Assembly: GCF_900128475.1 (NCBI RefSeq)
Contig: NZ_LT635839.1
Span: 404,282 to 468,281, forward strand
Reading direction: 5' to 3'
DNA from: Mediterranea massiliensis
GTDB taxonomy: Bacteria > Bacteroidota > Bacteroidia > Bacteroidales > Bacteroidaceae
Length of the DNA: 64,000 nt
Shown: positions 1-9,123 of the stretch, one piece after another
Position numbering within the stretch: position 1 is the stretch's first letter
Layout: every line of letters starts with the position of its first letter
The notes under the pieces: model-generated
Database searches by the model: none
Told to the model about the DNA's origin: nothing
Seen by the model: the letters and a program-made list of their open reading frames with translations, nothing else
Program-made: the position numbers and the translations under genes

Positions 1-709
1 TCACACTACCCATACCGCCGGTGTTCAGGCCCTTGTCGCCTTCACCGATGCGTTTGTAGTCTTTGGCTACGGGCAACACCTTGTAGTGACGTCCGTCAGT
101 CAGTACGAAGACGGAGCATTCGATGCCGCTGAGGAACTCTTCGATGACCACCGTGGCACTGGCATCGCCGAACATGCCGCCCAACATCTCCTTCAGTTCA
201 CGCTTGGCTTCGTCCAACGTGGGCAGGATGAGCACACCCTTGCCGGCACAGAGACCGTCGGCCTTCAGCACGTAGGGGGCTTCGAGGCTTTCGAGGAAGG
301 CGAAGCCTTCTTCCAGATTGGTGGCGGTGATGCTTTTGTAGCGGGCTGTGGGGATATGGTGGCGCTGCATGAAGCCCTTAGCGAACTCCTTGCTGCCTTC
401 CAGTGTGGCTCCGGCCTTCGTGGGGCCTATTACGGCAATATGGTTTGTGGCGGCGTCTGCGGCAAAGTAGTCGTAGATGCCTTTTACCAGCGGGTCTTCG
501 GGTCCCACTACAATCATTTCCACTCCGTTCTTCAGAACGAAGTCCTTGATGGCGGGGAAATCCGTAGCCTTGATGTCCACGTTCTCGCCCGCTCCGTGTG
601 TACCTGCGTTGCCAGGGGCGATGTAGAGCTTCTCCACTTTGGGGCTTTGGGCTATCTTCCATGCCAGGGCATGTTCACGGCCGCCCGAGCCTAAGAGTAA
701 TATTTTCAT
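1..709 (-). CDS. purD: Phosphoribosylamine-glycine ligase (GARS), partial
   Basis: The gene reads leftwards and runs off the window edge, so only about the first 236 codons are present. The N-terminus reads MKILLLGSGGREHALAWK, the Rossmann-type signature of GAR synthetase, followed by PGNAGT. It catalyses ATP-dependent joining of phosphoribosylamine and glycine in purine synthesis in the cytosol. The start is the ATG complementary to 707-709. It lies 27 nt downstream of the S9 peptidase stop and could be the last gene of the same leftward block. The family assignment is firm; the C-terminal ATP-grasp part cannot be checked here. Confidence 0.95.
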   Translation of the reverse strand, partial: MKILLLGSGGREHALAWKIAQSPKVEKLYIAPGNAGTHGAGENVDIKATDFPAIKDFVLKNGVEMIVVGPEDPLVKGIYDYFAADAATNHIAVIGPTKAGATLEGSKEFAKGFMQRHHIPTARYKSITATNLEEGFAFLESLEAPYVLKADGLCAGKGVLILPTLDEAKRELKEMLGGMFGDASATVVIEEFLSGIECSVFVLTDGRHYKVLPVAKDYKRIGEGDKGLNTGGMGSV

Positions 710-736
710 GACTTTATGCTATTATATCGTTTGTCT

Positions 737-2995
737 TTATAAATAGTCCTCGAAATATCTTGTAATCTTCTCGTGCAAATGTACACGGTCGCGGCCCAGT
801 ACGTTGTGTTTGTGGCCGGGATAGATGAAGAGATCGGGATAAGTGCGTGCATCGACGCAAGCCTTTATGAACGACAGGGTATGCTGGGGCACACAGGTGT
901 CGTCGTGGTCGTCGTGGATAATCATCAGGTGACCCTTGAGGTTGGGAGCCAAGTTCTTCAGGTTGCACTGCTTGTAGCCTTCGGGGTTGGTCTGCGGAGT
1001 GTCCATGTAGCGTTCGCCGTACATCACTTCGTAGTAGCTCCAGTCGATGACGGGGCCGCCTGCCACGCCCACCTTGAAGAGGTTGGGGTAGCGCAACATC
1101 AGGGCCGTGGTCATGTGGCCGCCGAAGCTCCAGCCGTGCACGCCAATGCGGTTGCCGTCCACGTAGGGCAGCGACTGAAGGAACTCGACGCCTTTCACCT
1201 GGTCTTTGCCTTCCTCGATGCCGAGGTGGCGGAAGGTGCAGTTTTCAAACTCCAGGCCGCGGTTCGAACTGCCTCGGTTGTCGAGGGTAAAGAGGATGTA
1301 GCCCTTGTTGGCCATATAGAGGTCCCAGCCGCGGGCGGCGTAGTTCCAGTTGTTGACAATCAGCTGGGCGTGCGGGCCGCCGTAGACGTAGACAATTGCA
1401 GGATATTTCTTCGTCGGGTCGAAGTCGGCGGGCTTGATGATGCGGTAGTAGAGGTCGGTCTTGCCGTCGGCAGCCTTGAGGGTACCTACTTCCACGCTGG
1501 GCATCTTGAAGCCTTCGAAGGGATTGGCGGCGGTGAGCAGGCGAACGGTCTCCTTGCCGTTGGCAGTGGATGTGATGTCGATGACGCGAGGTGCATCGGG
1601 GGCCGACCAGTTGTCCAGCAGGTAGGTGCCCGAGGCAGAGAGTTGCGCGTTGTGCACACCCTGACCGTTGTCTATCGGAGTCAGCTTGCCGTTGGCAATG
1701 CTTACCTTATATATATTGCTCTGCAGGGGCGACTCTTTGGTGGCGGCGATGATGACTTCCTTCTTCTTGGCGTTGAAGCCCAGGATGCTCTGTACGAGCC
1801 ATTCACCCGAAGTGAGCTGTACGCCTGCGGCTCCGGCGGGAGTCTTTCCCTTTCCGGCCTTCTCGATAGTCTTCCACAGTTTCTCTACCTCTCCTTTGGT
1901 GAGCTTCTGGGGCTGGATGGCGTGGAGTTGCTTCAGGTCGTACAGATAGAGGTGGTTGTAACCGTCGCATTGACTTTGGTAGATGAACTTGTTGCTATCC
2001 CACGGCAGGAACTGGATGGGGTTCTGCGGCTCCACATACTTGGGATGCGTCTCCTCGATGAGCACCTGCATCAGTTCGCCCGATGCGGCGTTGTATTGGC
2101 AGAGCTTGGAGTGGTTCTGGTCGCGGTTCAGCTCAATGAGGAAGAGCGACTTCTCGTCGGCTGCCCACGCGATGTTGGTGAAGTAGCGGTCGGTGGGGTC
2201 GCCTGTGTTCAGGTAGACGGTCTGGCCGTTGGCAGGGTTGTAGATGCCCACCTGTACCTTATGGCTCGTCATGCCGGCCATGGGGTAGCGGATGTTGTTC
2301 ACCTCACCCACACGTGCGGTGATGTCTACCAGCGGATATTGGGTTACCATCGATTCGTCCATGCGGTAGAAGGCCAGCAGCGTGCCTTTCGGGCTCCAGA
2401 AGGTGCCTTTGGAGATGCCGAACTCGTTGCGGTGAACCGATTGTCCGCACACGATGCCTTCGGGTTCGTCGGTCACCTGCTTGTTGTCCACGTAGAGGTT
2501 GTTTTTCAGGGTGTAGGCCACGTGTCCGCCTGCCACGGTATAGTCCGTGTTGGCGGCCTGCTTGTCAAAAGTCAGGACATTGGTAGCCTTTCCTGCCTTC
2601 CAGTCGTAGGTGATGTATCGGCCGGGCAGGGCGATGAGGAGTTTCGTTTGGTCTTCCCACGGCAGCTGTACGTTGTAGAGGTGCGACAGCTTGCCCAGCT
2701 TTTCGGCTTCGAGTGCCTGGTTGATGCTTTCACGGGTCGTGAGCAATGTCTCCTTACCGTTCTTGGGGTTGACGGCCACGAGGGAGTCGATGCCCGGCTT
2801 GATGCACTGGTCGCCCCACCACTGCAGGCCGTAGAGGCTCTCGGCGTAGCGGTAGGTTGCTCCGCCGGGGATGAGGTCTTCCAGCGTGGGGTATTTCAGT
2901 TCGTTCGTTGCAGTTTCTTGTGCCATAATGGATGTTCCTGATAAGGCGGGCACGGCAAGCAGCAGTGCGATGATGCCTTTACTGATGATCTTCAT
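737..2995 (-). CDS. Prolyl oligopeptidase family (S9B, DPP-IV-like) exported peptidase
   Basis: About 752 aa. An upstream in-frame ATG at 3028 would lengthen the protein by 11 residues, but the ATG at 2995 gives a clean signal peptide (MKIISKGIIALLLAVPALSG then SIMAQ), so it is preferred. An N-terminal beta-propeller region is followed by an alpha/beta hydrolase domain with the nucleophile motif GWSFGG (Ser about 623). An Asp-rich HDDHDDT (about 698-699) and a late His in GHKHN (about 730) complete the expected Ser-Asp-His triad. S9B enzymes remove Xaa-Pro or Xaa-Ala dipeptides in the periplasm. The start overlaps the end of the ORF6N gene by 17 nt, suggesting translational coupling. The exact substrate is not known. 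Confidence 0.9.
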   Translation of the reverse strand: MKIISKGIIALLLAVPALSGTSIMAQETATNELKYPTLEDLIPGGATYRYAESLYGLQWWGDQCIKPGIDSLVAVNPKNGKETLLTTRESINQALEAEKLGKLSHLYNVQLPWEDQTKLLIALPGRYITYDWKAGKATNVLTFDKQAANTDYTVAGGHVAYTLKNNLYVDNKQVTDEPEGIVCGQSVHRNEFGISKGTFWSPKGTLLAFYRMDESMVTQYPLVDITARVGEVNNIRYPMAGMTSHKVQVGIYNPANGQTVYLNTGDPTDRYFTNIAWAADEKSLFLIELNRDQNHSKLCQYNAASGELMQVLIEETHPKYVEPQNPIQFLPWDSNKFIYQSQCDGYNHLYLYDLKQLHAIQPQKLTKGEVEKLWKTIEKAGKGKTPAGAAGVQLTSGEWLVQSILGFNAKKKEVIIAATKESPLQSNIYKVSIANGKLTPIDNGQGVHNAQLSASGTYLLDNWSAPDAPRVIDITSTANGKETVRLLTAANPFEGFKMPSVEVGTLKAADGKTDLYYRIIKPADFDPTKKYPAIVYVYGGPHAQLIVNNWNYAARGWDLYMANKGYILFTLDNRGSSNRGLEFENCTFRHLGIEEGKDQVKGVEFLQSLPYVDGNRIGVHGWSFGGHMTTALMLRYPNLFKVGVAGGPVIDWSYYEVMYGERYMDTPQTNPEGYKQCNLKNLAPNLKGHLMIIHDDHDDTCVPQHTLSFIKACVDARTYPDLFIYPGHKHNVLGRDRVHLHEKITRYFEDYL

Positions 2996-3593
2996 ATTCT
3001 TGTGGGTTATGGGTATTATCTGTTTCATTACTTTCTTTTCGGAAGCCTTTCACCTCCACTCGTCCCAATGGGGCCGTTTTGCTCTGAATGGTAGCGCTGA
3101 GGCGGGCAAAGGCGGAAAACAGTTCGTCGAACTGCTGTTCGTAATTCTCCCTGTCGGATGAAATGTCTTCTTCAAGATACTCGATGCGTTTGCGCAACTC
3201 TTCCAACTCCTGTTTCGGAGCATGGGTCAGCAGATATTGTCTCATGCGGACGAAGGCGCGCATGATATTGATGTTGACCTGGATGGCGCGGGGACTGTTC
3301 AGCAATCCGGAAAGCATGGCTACGCCTTGTTCTGTAAAGGCAAAAGGTGCATAGCGCAGTCCTCCTTTGTTTGAGGTGCCAAATTGGCACCTCAATTTGA
3401 TTGTCAATGAGTTAAGCTCTTCATTGGAGAGCTGGAAGAGGAAATCTTCAGGGAAACGTATCATGTTTCTCCTGACAATCCGCTTGAGATATTTTGTTTC
3501 TACCTCATACATCTCAGCCAAGTCAAAGTCCAGCATTACCTTCTGTCCTCTGATTTCGTATATCTTGTTTTCTATGACTGACAGTTCGTCCAT
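2979..3593 (-). CDS. ORF6N (KilA-N-like) domain protein
   Basis: 204 aa. The N-terminal 120 residues match the ORF6N domain: a start like [16 protein letters not shown], then DLAEMY, RFPEDFLFQL and AFTEQGVAML. This putative DNA-binding domain occurs in phage and mobile-element proteins. Residues about 125-165 look like a coiled coil and the tail is basic. The gene sits between an rRNA methyltransferase and an S9 peptidase with small gaps or overlaps, so it is probably co-transcribed with them, an odd location for a phage-type domain. A second ORF6N protein lies in the tRNA-linked element at 50 kb. The cellular role is not established. Confidence 0.85.
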   Translation of the reverse strand: MDELSVIENKIYEIRGQKVMLDFDLAEMYEVETKYLKRIVRRNMIRFPEDFLFQLSNEELNSLTIKLRCQFGTSNKGGLRYAPFAFTEQGVAMLSGLLNSPRAIQVNINIMRAFVRMRQYLLTHAPKQELEELRKRIEYLEEDISSDRENYEQQFDELFSAFARLSATIQSKTAPLGRVEVKGFRKESNETDNTHNPQEYEDHQ

Positions 3594-3621
3594 GGAAATT
3601 CCGTTGCCGCCTTATGAAACG

Positions 3622-5019
3622 TTATTGTTTATCTCTTTCTCTTCTTTTCCTTTCAGGGTACGACTCGCCCGAACGCGGTTTGCGTTCGCTCTTGAAGTCT
3701 TTCTTGAACTCCTTCTTTTCACGCGGAGCGAAGTCTCTCCGTTCGCCCCGGGGCTTGAACTCTTTCTTCTCGCCATCGCCAAAACTGCGCCGTTCGCGGG
3801 GCTTGGAGTCTTTGCGGGCGGCAGGGCGTGATTCACGCTGTTCTTTTTTCAACTCTTCGCCTTCGGCGCGGAAATCCTTGTACTTGCCGTCGAAGATTTC
3901 GTATTTGCGGAACTGGCATTCCAGAGCACCGTTGAAGAGCGGAATGCGTGCGCTGGCCTTCAGGCCTATCTGGTCGAAACATTCGTCACGGTAAGAGAGT
4001 ATCCAAGCGGTGTTGCCCGTAAAGGCGTGTTTCAGGCGTTCGCCTATCATCTCGTAGAGGCCCAGCAGGTCGTCCGTTGAGATGCGTTCGCCGTAGGGCG
4101 GGTTGGTGATGATGATGGATTTCTCCTGCGGCTGCTCGAATTGCTGGAAGGGTTGCAACTTTAGGACGATATCTTTTGTGACTCCAGCCGCCTTGACGTT
4201 GCGGGTGGCTATCTCGTTGGCTTTCGGATTGTTGTCGTAGCCGTATATCTTGTGGGCGAACTCACGCTCCTGGCTGTCGTCGTTGTAGATGGCGTCGAAG
4301 AGGTCGCGGTCGAAGTCGGGCCACTTCTCGAAGGCAAATTCCTGACGGAAGACGCCGGGTGCGATGTTGCGGGCGATGAGGGCTGCTTCTATGGGGATGG
4401 TACCCGAACCGCACATGGGGTCAATGAGGTCGCATTCTCCCCTCCATCCTGTCATCAGAATCATGCCAGCGGCCAGCACTTCGTTCAGCGGAGCCTCGAC
4501 GGCTTCCTGGCGATAGCCGCGGCGGTGGAGTGACTCGCCGCTCGAGTCGAGCGACAAGGTGCAGGAGCTTTCGGCGATGTGGATGTTGAGCAGCACGTCG
4601 GGCTTGCTGATGCGCACGTTGGGCCGCTTGCCGGTCTTCTCGCGGAAATAGTCGACGATGGCATCCTTCACGCGGTAGGACACGAACTTGCTGTGGCGGA
4701 ACTCCTCGCTGAACACGACGGCGTCAACGGCAAACGATTTGTCTATCGTCAGATAGTCTTCCCAGCGGATGGCTTTCACCTCGTTGTACACCTCGTCGGC
4801 ATCGTGGGCGGTGAAGTGCTTCAACGGCTTCAGGATGCGGACGGCGGTACGCAGGCAGAAGTTGGCTTTGTAAAGCATTGCTTTGTCGCCCGTAAAAGAT
4901 ACCATTCTCCGGCCTATCTCTATGTTATCGGCACCCAGTTCCGTCAGTTCCTGTGCCAGTACTTCTTCCAGACCTTGGAAGGTCTTGGCTATCATCTCAA
5001 AAGAAGGTTGTTCGTTCAT
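3622..5019 (-). CDS. RlmL-like 23S rRNA (guanine-N2) methyltransferase
   Basis: 465 aa. A THUMP-type RNA-binding region (about 45-160) is followed by a class I SAM methyltransferase domain with the SAM motif DPMCGSGTIPIEAAL and the catalytic motif NPPYGERIS. This is the architecture of the N-terminal half of E. coli RlmKL, which makes m2G2445 in 23S rRNA; no RlmK-like half is present. From about residue 375 the protein becomes a low-complexity tail rich in Lys, Arg and Glu, with repeats such as KPRERRSFG and ERRDFAPREKKEF. This is probably a disordered RNA-binding extension. It lies 28 nt before the ORF6N gene in the same leftward block. Confidence 0.88.
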   Translation of the reverse strand: MNEQPSFEMIAKTFQGLEEVLAQELTELGADNIEIGRRMVSFTGDKAMLYKANFCLRTAVRILKPLKHFTAHDADEVYNEVKAIRWEDYLTIDKSFAVDAVVFSEEFRHSKFVSYRVKDAIVDYFREKTGKRPNVRISKPDVLLNIHIAESSCTLSLDSSGESLHRRGYRQEAVEAPLNEVLAAGMILMTGWRGECDLIDPMCGSGTIPIEAALIARNIAPGVFRQEFAFEKWPDFDRDLFDAIYNDDSQEREFAHKIYGYDNNPKANEIATRNVKAAGVTKDIVLKLQPFQQFEQPQEKSIIITNPPYGERISTDDLLGLYEMIGERLKHAFTGNTAWILSYRDECFDQIGLKASARIPLFNGALECQFRKYEIFDGKYKDFRAEGEELKKEQRESRPAARKDSKPRERRSFGDGEKKEFKPRGERRDFAPREKKEFKKDFKSERKPRSGESYPERKRRERDKQ

Positions 5020-5077
5020 TTCTATTTATTTCAGATTTCAGAATTCAGATTTCAGTGTTCCTTTCCCTCGTGTGCCT

Positions 5078-5980
5078 TCATTTCTTGGCCTTGGTCTGTA
5101 CGATGCGTGCGCCGGCAGGAACGTTTTCGGTTACCCAGATGTTGCCGCCTACGGTAGCGCCGCGCCCCACGGTGATGCGCCCCAGGATGGTGGCGTTGGA
5201 GTAGACAATGACGTCGTCTTCCAGAATGGGATGGCGGGGAATTCCCTTGATGGGCTTGCCGTCGGCATCGAGCGGGAAGCTCTTGGCTCCCAAGGTGACG
5301 CCCTGGTAGAGCTTGACATTGTTGCCGATGATGCAGGTTTCGCCGATAACCACGCCTGTGCCGTGGTCGATGGTGAAGTGATGTCCAATCTGCGCGCCTG
5401 GATGGATGTCGATGCCCGTCTCGCTATGCGCCATTTCGGTGATGATGCGGGGGATGAGGGGCACGCCGAGGCACAGCAGCTGGTGGGCCATGCGGTAGTT
5501 GCTGATGGCGCGGATGGCCGGATAGCAGCTGATGACTTCGCCGAAGGAGTGGGCGGCGGGGTCGCCGTTGTACGCGGCTTCGACGTCGGTGGCCAGGATG
5601 CGGCGCATTTCAGGCAGGGTGGCGATGAAGCCCGCCGCCTTTTCGGCGGCCGACTGACGGAGCTGTTCGCTGCAGCATCCTTCTTCCTGTTCGTCGTTGG
5701 CAAAGCAGAGGCCTGCCAGAATCTGTTCGGCCAGCAGGTCAAACAATTGCTCTACATAGACACCGATGTGGTACTTCACCGTGCGGCTGTTCACGTTCGA
5801 TATGCCGAAGTAGCCGGGGAAGACGATGGCGCGTGTCAGTTCGACAATCTGTTGCAACACCTTGCCCGACGGGAGCGGGTTGCCGTCCGTGTGCTGGTGG
5901 AAAAGGCCTTTGTAGGATTCGCTTTCCGAAAGCTCGTCTACCGTCCGTGCCAAGATGTGGGTAAAATTGAATGGACTCAT
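5078..5980 (-). CDS. cysE: Serine O-acetyltransferase
   Basis: 300 aa. The C-terminal half is a left-handed beta-helix hexapeptide acyltransferase with the SAT signatures DIHPGAQIGHHFTIDHGTG, VIGETCIIGNNVKLYQGVT and GRGATVGGN. The long N-terminal helical part is typical of the larger Bacteroidetes SAT proteins. It transfers acetyl from acetyl-CoA to serine, the first step of cysteine synthesis. The ATG at 5980 is 34 nt from a TAnnTTTG element on the same strand (6014-6021), which fits a transcript with a short leader. It is the first gene of the leftward block ending in purD. Confidence 0.93.
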   Translation of the reverse strand: MSPFNFTHILARTVDELSESESYKGLFHQHTDGNPLPSGKVLQQIVELTRAIVFPGYFGISNVNSRTVKYHIGVYVEQLFDLLAEQILAGLCFANDEQEEGCCSEQLRQSAAEKAAGFIATLPEMRRILATDVEAAYNGDPAAHSFGEVISCYPAIRAISNYRMAHQLLCLGVPLIPRIITEMAHSETGIDIHPGAQIGHHFTIDHGTGVVIGETCIIGNNVKLYQGVTLGAKSFPLDADGKPIKGIPRHPILEDDVIVYSNATILGRITVGRGATVGGNIWVTENVPAGARIVQTKAKK

Positions 5981-6013
5981 CCGAATATCCTTATATATGG
6001 TTCAAAGTGGCAA

Positions 6014-6021
6014 CAAAGGTA
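6014..6021 (-). promoter_or_regulatory. Bacteroides -7 promoter element for cysE
   Basis: On the minus strand this reads TACCTTTG, a full match to the Bacteroides -7 consensus TAnnTTTG, 34 nt upstream of the cysE ATG. No TTTG is visible at the usual 19-21 nt upstream, so the -33 half is weak. Confidence 0.55.
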
Positions 6022-6056
6022 GCAAAAACTTGCCAAATATCCTACATCTTGTTCAT

Positions 6057-6533
6057 TTATAGCTCGCTCGGACGCAATCCGAAGGATTTGCAGGTCATTT
6101 CCTTTACCCGTATGCGCCACACCAGTACGTTGCGCACGGCCGGGTCGCCCATGGTGCAGGGATAGTCGGTGTAGTGCTTCATCAGGAGGGTCAGGATGCG
6201 GCGTTTCTCGTCCAGGTCGTCCACGAACTCCACCTGCCCGCGGCAGATGACGCTGCGGCTCTTCATGCTGTACGAGCAGGCCACCTGCTGGTGCATCCAC
6301 ACCAGTTCGTGTCCGTCGCAGAAGGTGATGCACACATCGGGATGCCGGCGGACCATTTCAAGTTTGCCGCCTTCGGGGCCGGAGTGCAGGTAGATGATGC
6401 CTTCCTCGTATGCAAAGTTCATGGGAAGGACGTAGGGACGGCCTTCCTGGTCGGTGATGCCCACCATGCAGTAGGGGCAGCTGCGGATGATTTTTTCTAT
6501 TTCTTGAGAATCTGTGATGCTGATAGTTTTCAT
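6057..6533 (-). CDS. Pyridoxamine 5'-phosphate oxidase-like flavin-binding protein
   Basis: 158 aa. The protein has the split-barrel FMN-binding fold of the PNPOx-like superfamily: CPYCMVGITDQEGRPYVLPM, then GIIYLHSGPEGGKLEM and VCITFCDG. Many Bacteroides members of this family are annotated as NimA-like or 5-nitroimidazole resistance-related proteins, but the sequence alone does not show that activity. It has its own promoter (6550-6580) and ends 76 nt upstream of the cysE start. The start is the first ATG, preceded by a promoter with about 16 nt of leader. Confidence 0.82.
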   Translation of the reverse strand: MKTISITDSQEIEKIIRSCPYCMVGITDQEGRPYVLPMNFAYEEGIIYLHSGPEGGKLEMVRRHPDVCITFCDGHELVWMHQQVACSYSMKSRSVICRGQVEFVDDLDEKRRILTLLMKHYTDYPCTMGDPAVRNVLVWRIRVKEMTCKSFGLRPSEL

Positions 6534-6549
6534 GTGTCTGTTTTTACGG

Positions 6550-6580
6550 CAAAGTTACAGGTTTGCGGGTAAAAAACAAG
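6550..6580 (-). promoter_or_regulatory. Promoter of the PNPOx-like gene
   Basis: The minus strand reads CTTG, 19 nt, then TAACTTTG, close to the Bacteroides sigma-factor consensus TTTG-N19-TAnnTTTG. It lies just upstream of the ATG at 6533. Confidence 0.7.
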
Positions 6581-6781
6581 GAGAATGTGTCGATATCATG
6601 GGAAAATAGTAAACAACATCCTCCTTCTCCTGCCCTTCGGAAAGAGAGGAAAGGCCTTTGGAAGCAGGCGGACAGGCGGTGTACGCTTTTGTCTGTTTGG
6701 GGACTTTTATACCTTAATTAAATGCGCCTGGCGGGGCAGGCATCTTTTTTAAGACCCGATTGCATTTTTTCGCTAAAATTC

Positions 6782-6812
6782 TTTGCTCATGTCCGATTTG
6801 TCTATAGGTTTG
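6782..6812 (+). promoter_or_regulatory. Promoter of the lipoprotein-metalloprotease unit
   Basis: TTTG at 6782-6785 and TAGGTTTG at 6805-6812 are separated by exactly 19 nt, a full match to the Bacteroides consensus. The start codon is 82 nt further on at 6895. The remaining part of the 360-nt gap (6534-6781) shows no gene. Confidence 0.8.
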
Positions 6813-6894
6813 CAGGCTTCATGAGAGAGAGATGGGTCATTGCGCGCAGACTTACTTTTTTTCTGATAAAAAATCATTAAATTAAAAAAGTTAC

Positions 6895-9090
6895 ATGAAA
6901 TTCAAAACCCTTTTCCCGCTATTCAGCTTGCTGGTGCTGTTCGCCTTTGGTGCGTGTAAGGACGACGAGGAAGCCAACAGCTCATACCTGGACCTTAGCA
7001 AGCAAGTACTGACGCTGACCGAAGGCGAAGTTACCACTTCTACCTTCTCCTTCAGTGTGAAGGCATCCGATGCCAACATTCCTTACCTGTGTCTTTATGT
7101 GGACAAGAACACGGTCGACCACGTTTCGAAGGGCGAACTGCCTGCCTATCTGATGGACGACCTCAAGAAGCAGGCCGAAGACAAAGGCACCCCCTTCGAG
7201 CAGTATGTCGCTTCCATCAGCCTGAAAGGCGACCAGAGCGTCAAGATAGAGAACCTGTTGCCGGGGCGCATCTACGAACTGGTGGCGTTTGCCGTGGACG
7301 GGACACGCATGGCTGAAGAGGCCGAATACCTGTTCTTCCAGACAGACATTGCCGAGTCGGTGGATTGCTCGTTTGACATCCAGGCGACGGCCACCTCGAA
7401 TGCTGCGGAGTTCATCGTGAAGCCGTCCAATAAGGAAGTGGACTACTATTTCTGCACCTTCCCCAAGGCTACGTATCAGCAGGCGGCCGATATGGGATGG
7501 GACGATTTGCAGATTCTGAATGCCTACTTCAGTGAAGAAATGAACTATCGGGTATCCCAGCTGGCTCCCGACGGTCGTGTCACTCCCGAAGTGGTGGACC
7601 AGCTTCTGCAACAGCTTTTCCACCAGGGCGACCTGACTCTGACGGCCTCGGGCCTCCAGAGCAAGACGGAGTATGTATGGATGGCAGCAGCCTTCAAGAC
7701 GGTGGAAGTGGACGGCGCCTTGACCTTCGTCATCGTGTCCGAACCTCAGAAGGACGTCTATACCACCAAGGAGGGCGACACCAGCATGATAGACATGAAG
7801 TTCGACATCCAGGTGACGGATGTAACCGCCACGTCGGCCAAGATCAAGGTTGTGCCCGAAAACTTGGAGCAAACCTACATCTTGTGCTACGACCCTTACG
7901 ACGAGACGACCAAGAACATGACTCCGATGCAGATTGCCGAGCAGTTTGTCAGATCGCAGGGCCCGTTCGTAGGCTTTGTAGTGAAGAGCGGCATACAGGA
8001 AGCGCCTGCCGCCACACTGACTCCCGGCGTGAAGCACTATGTGCTGGCTTTTGCCTACAACGTGGGTACGGGCATCGTCAGCGAGCCGCAATGCTACGAG
8101 TTCAATGCCGCTCCGTCGGACGGCGACCCCTCGCAGATGACGTTCACTTACAGCATCAATTCGCTTTCGCCCTATCAGGTGGACTTCAACATCCTTCCTT
8201 CCGACGAGACTTTGCCCTATACCAGCCTTCTGATGCCCGACGAAGACTACAACGAGGCCAAAGCCAAGGCTTCCATCGAGGAAGAAGTGAAGCTGGCCTA
8301 CCAGGAAAGCCTGCGCTTCGACCCCGAGAAGCCCATGAGCACCTTCCTGTATGAAAGCTACTATCGTCCGGGTTCCCGTTACGGCAACGTCTACAAGAAT
8401 CTTGTGCCGGGCCGCTCGTATACGCTGAGCTACTTTGCGCTGGACAACGAGGGAAAGGTGGCACGCGTACAGGCCGACAAGTCGTTCATCACTGCTCCCC
8501 AATTCTCGGATGCACAAATCAAGGGTGAGTGTTTGGGCTACTTCGACGGTGACAAGGAAGCCGGCAAGATTTTTGGTGATTCGGCAGCTACGGCAGGGCG
8601 TGCCATCGTCGTGATGCGCTTTGAGCCCTCAGAAAATACTCAGGCCCCCAAGTACATCTTCGTGGACAAGATTTACGAACAGATGAGCGATATAGAACTG
8701 TACACTTCCTTTAACTGGACCAGCATTTCGGCCGAGCAACATTATTATGCGTATGTCTTGAGTGACTGGAATGCCAGCTATTCCTGCTTCATGTCCGTTA
8801 AGGACGATAAGGGCATTGACAGTAAGGTAGAACGTCTGTCCATCGGCCAGCTGATTCAGTCAAAAGCGGGAAGCATCGACGAGCTGAAGAAAATCATCGA
8901 AGGCGCCAATGCGGATACCAAGGCTTTGAAACTGCCCAACCGGAAGATTGATACTCCGGCTGAACGTGCAGGCGGCGAACAGGCACAGGTTCCGTACCGT
9001 CCGTCCGAAGTGCGTCAGACCGTTGTCGGCCAGCCGATGAAGTTCGGCCGCGAATTCTACCTGCCGGTGGCCCGTCCTGTGAAGAAATAA
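6895..9090 (+). CDS. Large modular surface lipoprotein, function unknown
   Basis: 731 aa. The signal peptide ends in a lipobox (VLFAFGAC, Cys about 20) followed by acidic residues KDDEE, consistent with surface export of Bacteroides lipoproteins. The body contains at least three related modules of 130-150 aa that begin with patterns such as CSFDIQATATSNAAEFIV, MKFDIQVTDVTATSAKIKV and FTYSINSLSPYQVDFNI. Each continues into a Tyr-rich strand and an all-beta, FN3-like layout. The tail (about 690-731) is Pro/Arg-rich. It shares a promoter with the M43 metalloprotease 33 nt downstream, so the two probably act together outside the cell. No catalytic motif was seen. Confidence 0.7.
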   Translation: MKFKTLFPLFSLLVLFAFGACKDDEEANSSYLDLSKQVLTLTEGEVTTSTFSFSVKASDANIPYLCLYVDKNTVDHVSKGELPAYLMDDLKKQAEDKGTPFEQYVASISLKGDQSVKIENLLPGRIYELVAFAVDGTRMAEEAEYLFFQTDIAESVDCSFDIQATATSNAAEFIVKPSNKEVDYYFCTFPKATYQQAADMGWDDLQILNAYFSEEMNYRVSQLAPDGRVTPEVVDQLLQQLFHQGDLTLTASGLQSKTEYVWMAAAFKTVEVDGALTFVIVSEPQKDVYTTKEGDTSMIDMKFDIQVTDVTATSAKIKVVPENLEQTYILCYDPYDETTKNMTPMQIAEQFVRSQGPFVGFVVKSGIQEAPAATLTPGVKHYVLAFAYNVGTGIVSEPQCYEFNAAPSDGDPSQMTFTYSINSLSPYQVDFNILPSDETLPYTSLLMPDEDYNEAKAKASIEEEVKLAYQESLRFDPEKPMSTFLYESYYRPGSRYGNVYKNLVPGRSYTLSYFALDNEGKVARVQADKSFITAPQFSDAQIKGECLGYFDGDKEAGKIFGDSAATAGRAIVVMRFEPSENTQAPKYIFVDKIYEQMSDIELYTSFNWTSISAEQHYYAYVLSDWNASYSCFMSVKDDKGIDSKVERLSIGQLIQSKAGSIDELKKIIEGANADTKALKLPNRKIDTPAERAGGEQAQVPYRPSEVRQTVVGQPMKFGREFYLPVARPVKK

Positions 9091-9123
9091 CTCTATATCC
9101 CAATCCATTTTAAACAAGAAAAC

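Noticed and set aside
773..2941. A 722-codon open frame on the plus strand opposite the S9 peptidase gene
   Set aside because: It is the antisense shadow of a GC-rich gene with clear family motifs on the minus strand; its own translation is low-complexity (Val/Gly/His/Ala-rich) without domains.
6982..8517. A 511-codon minus-strand frame opposite the large lipoprotein gene
   Set aside because: Shadow of the real gene, which has a signal peptide, lipobox and promoter; the antisense translation shows no motif.
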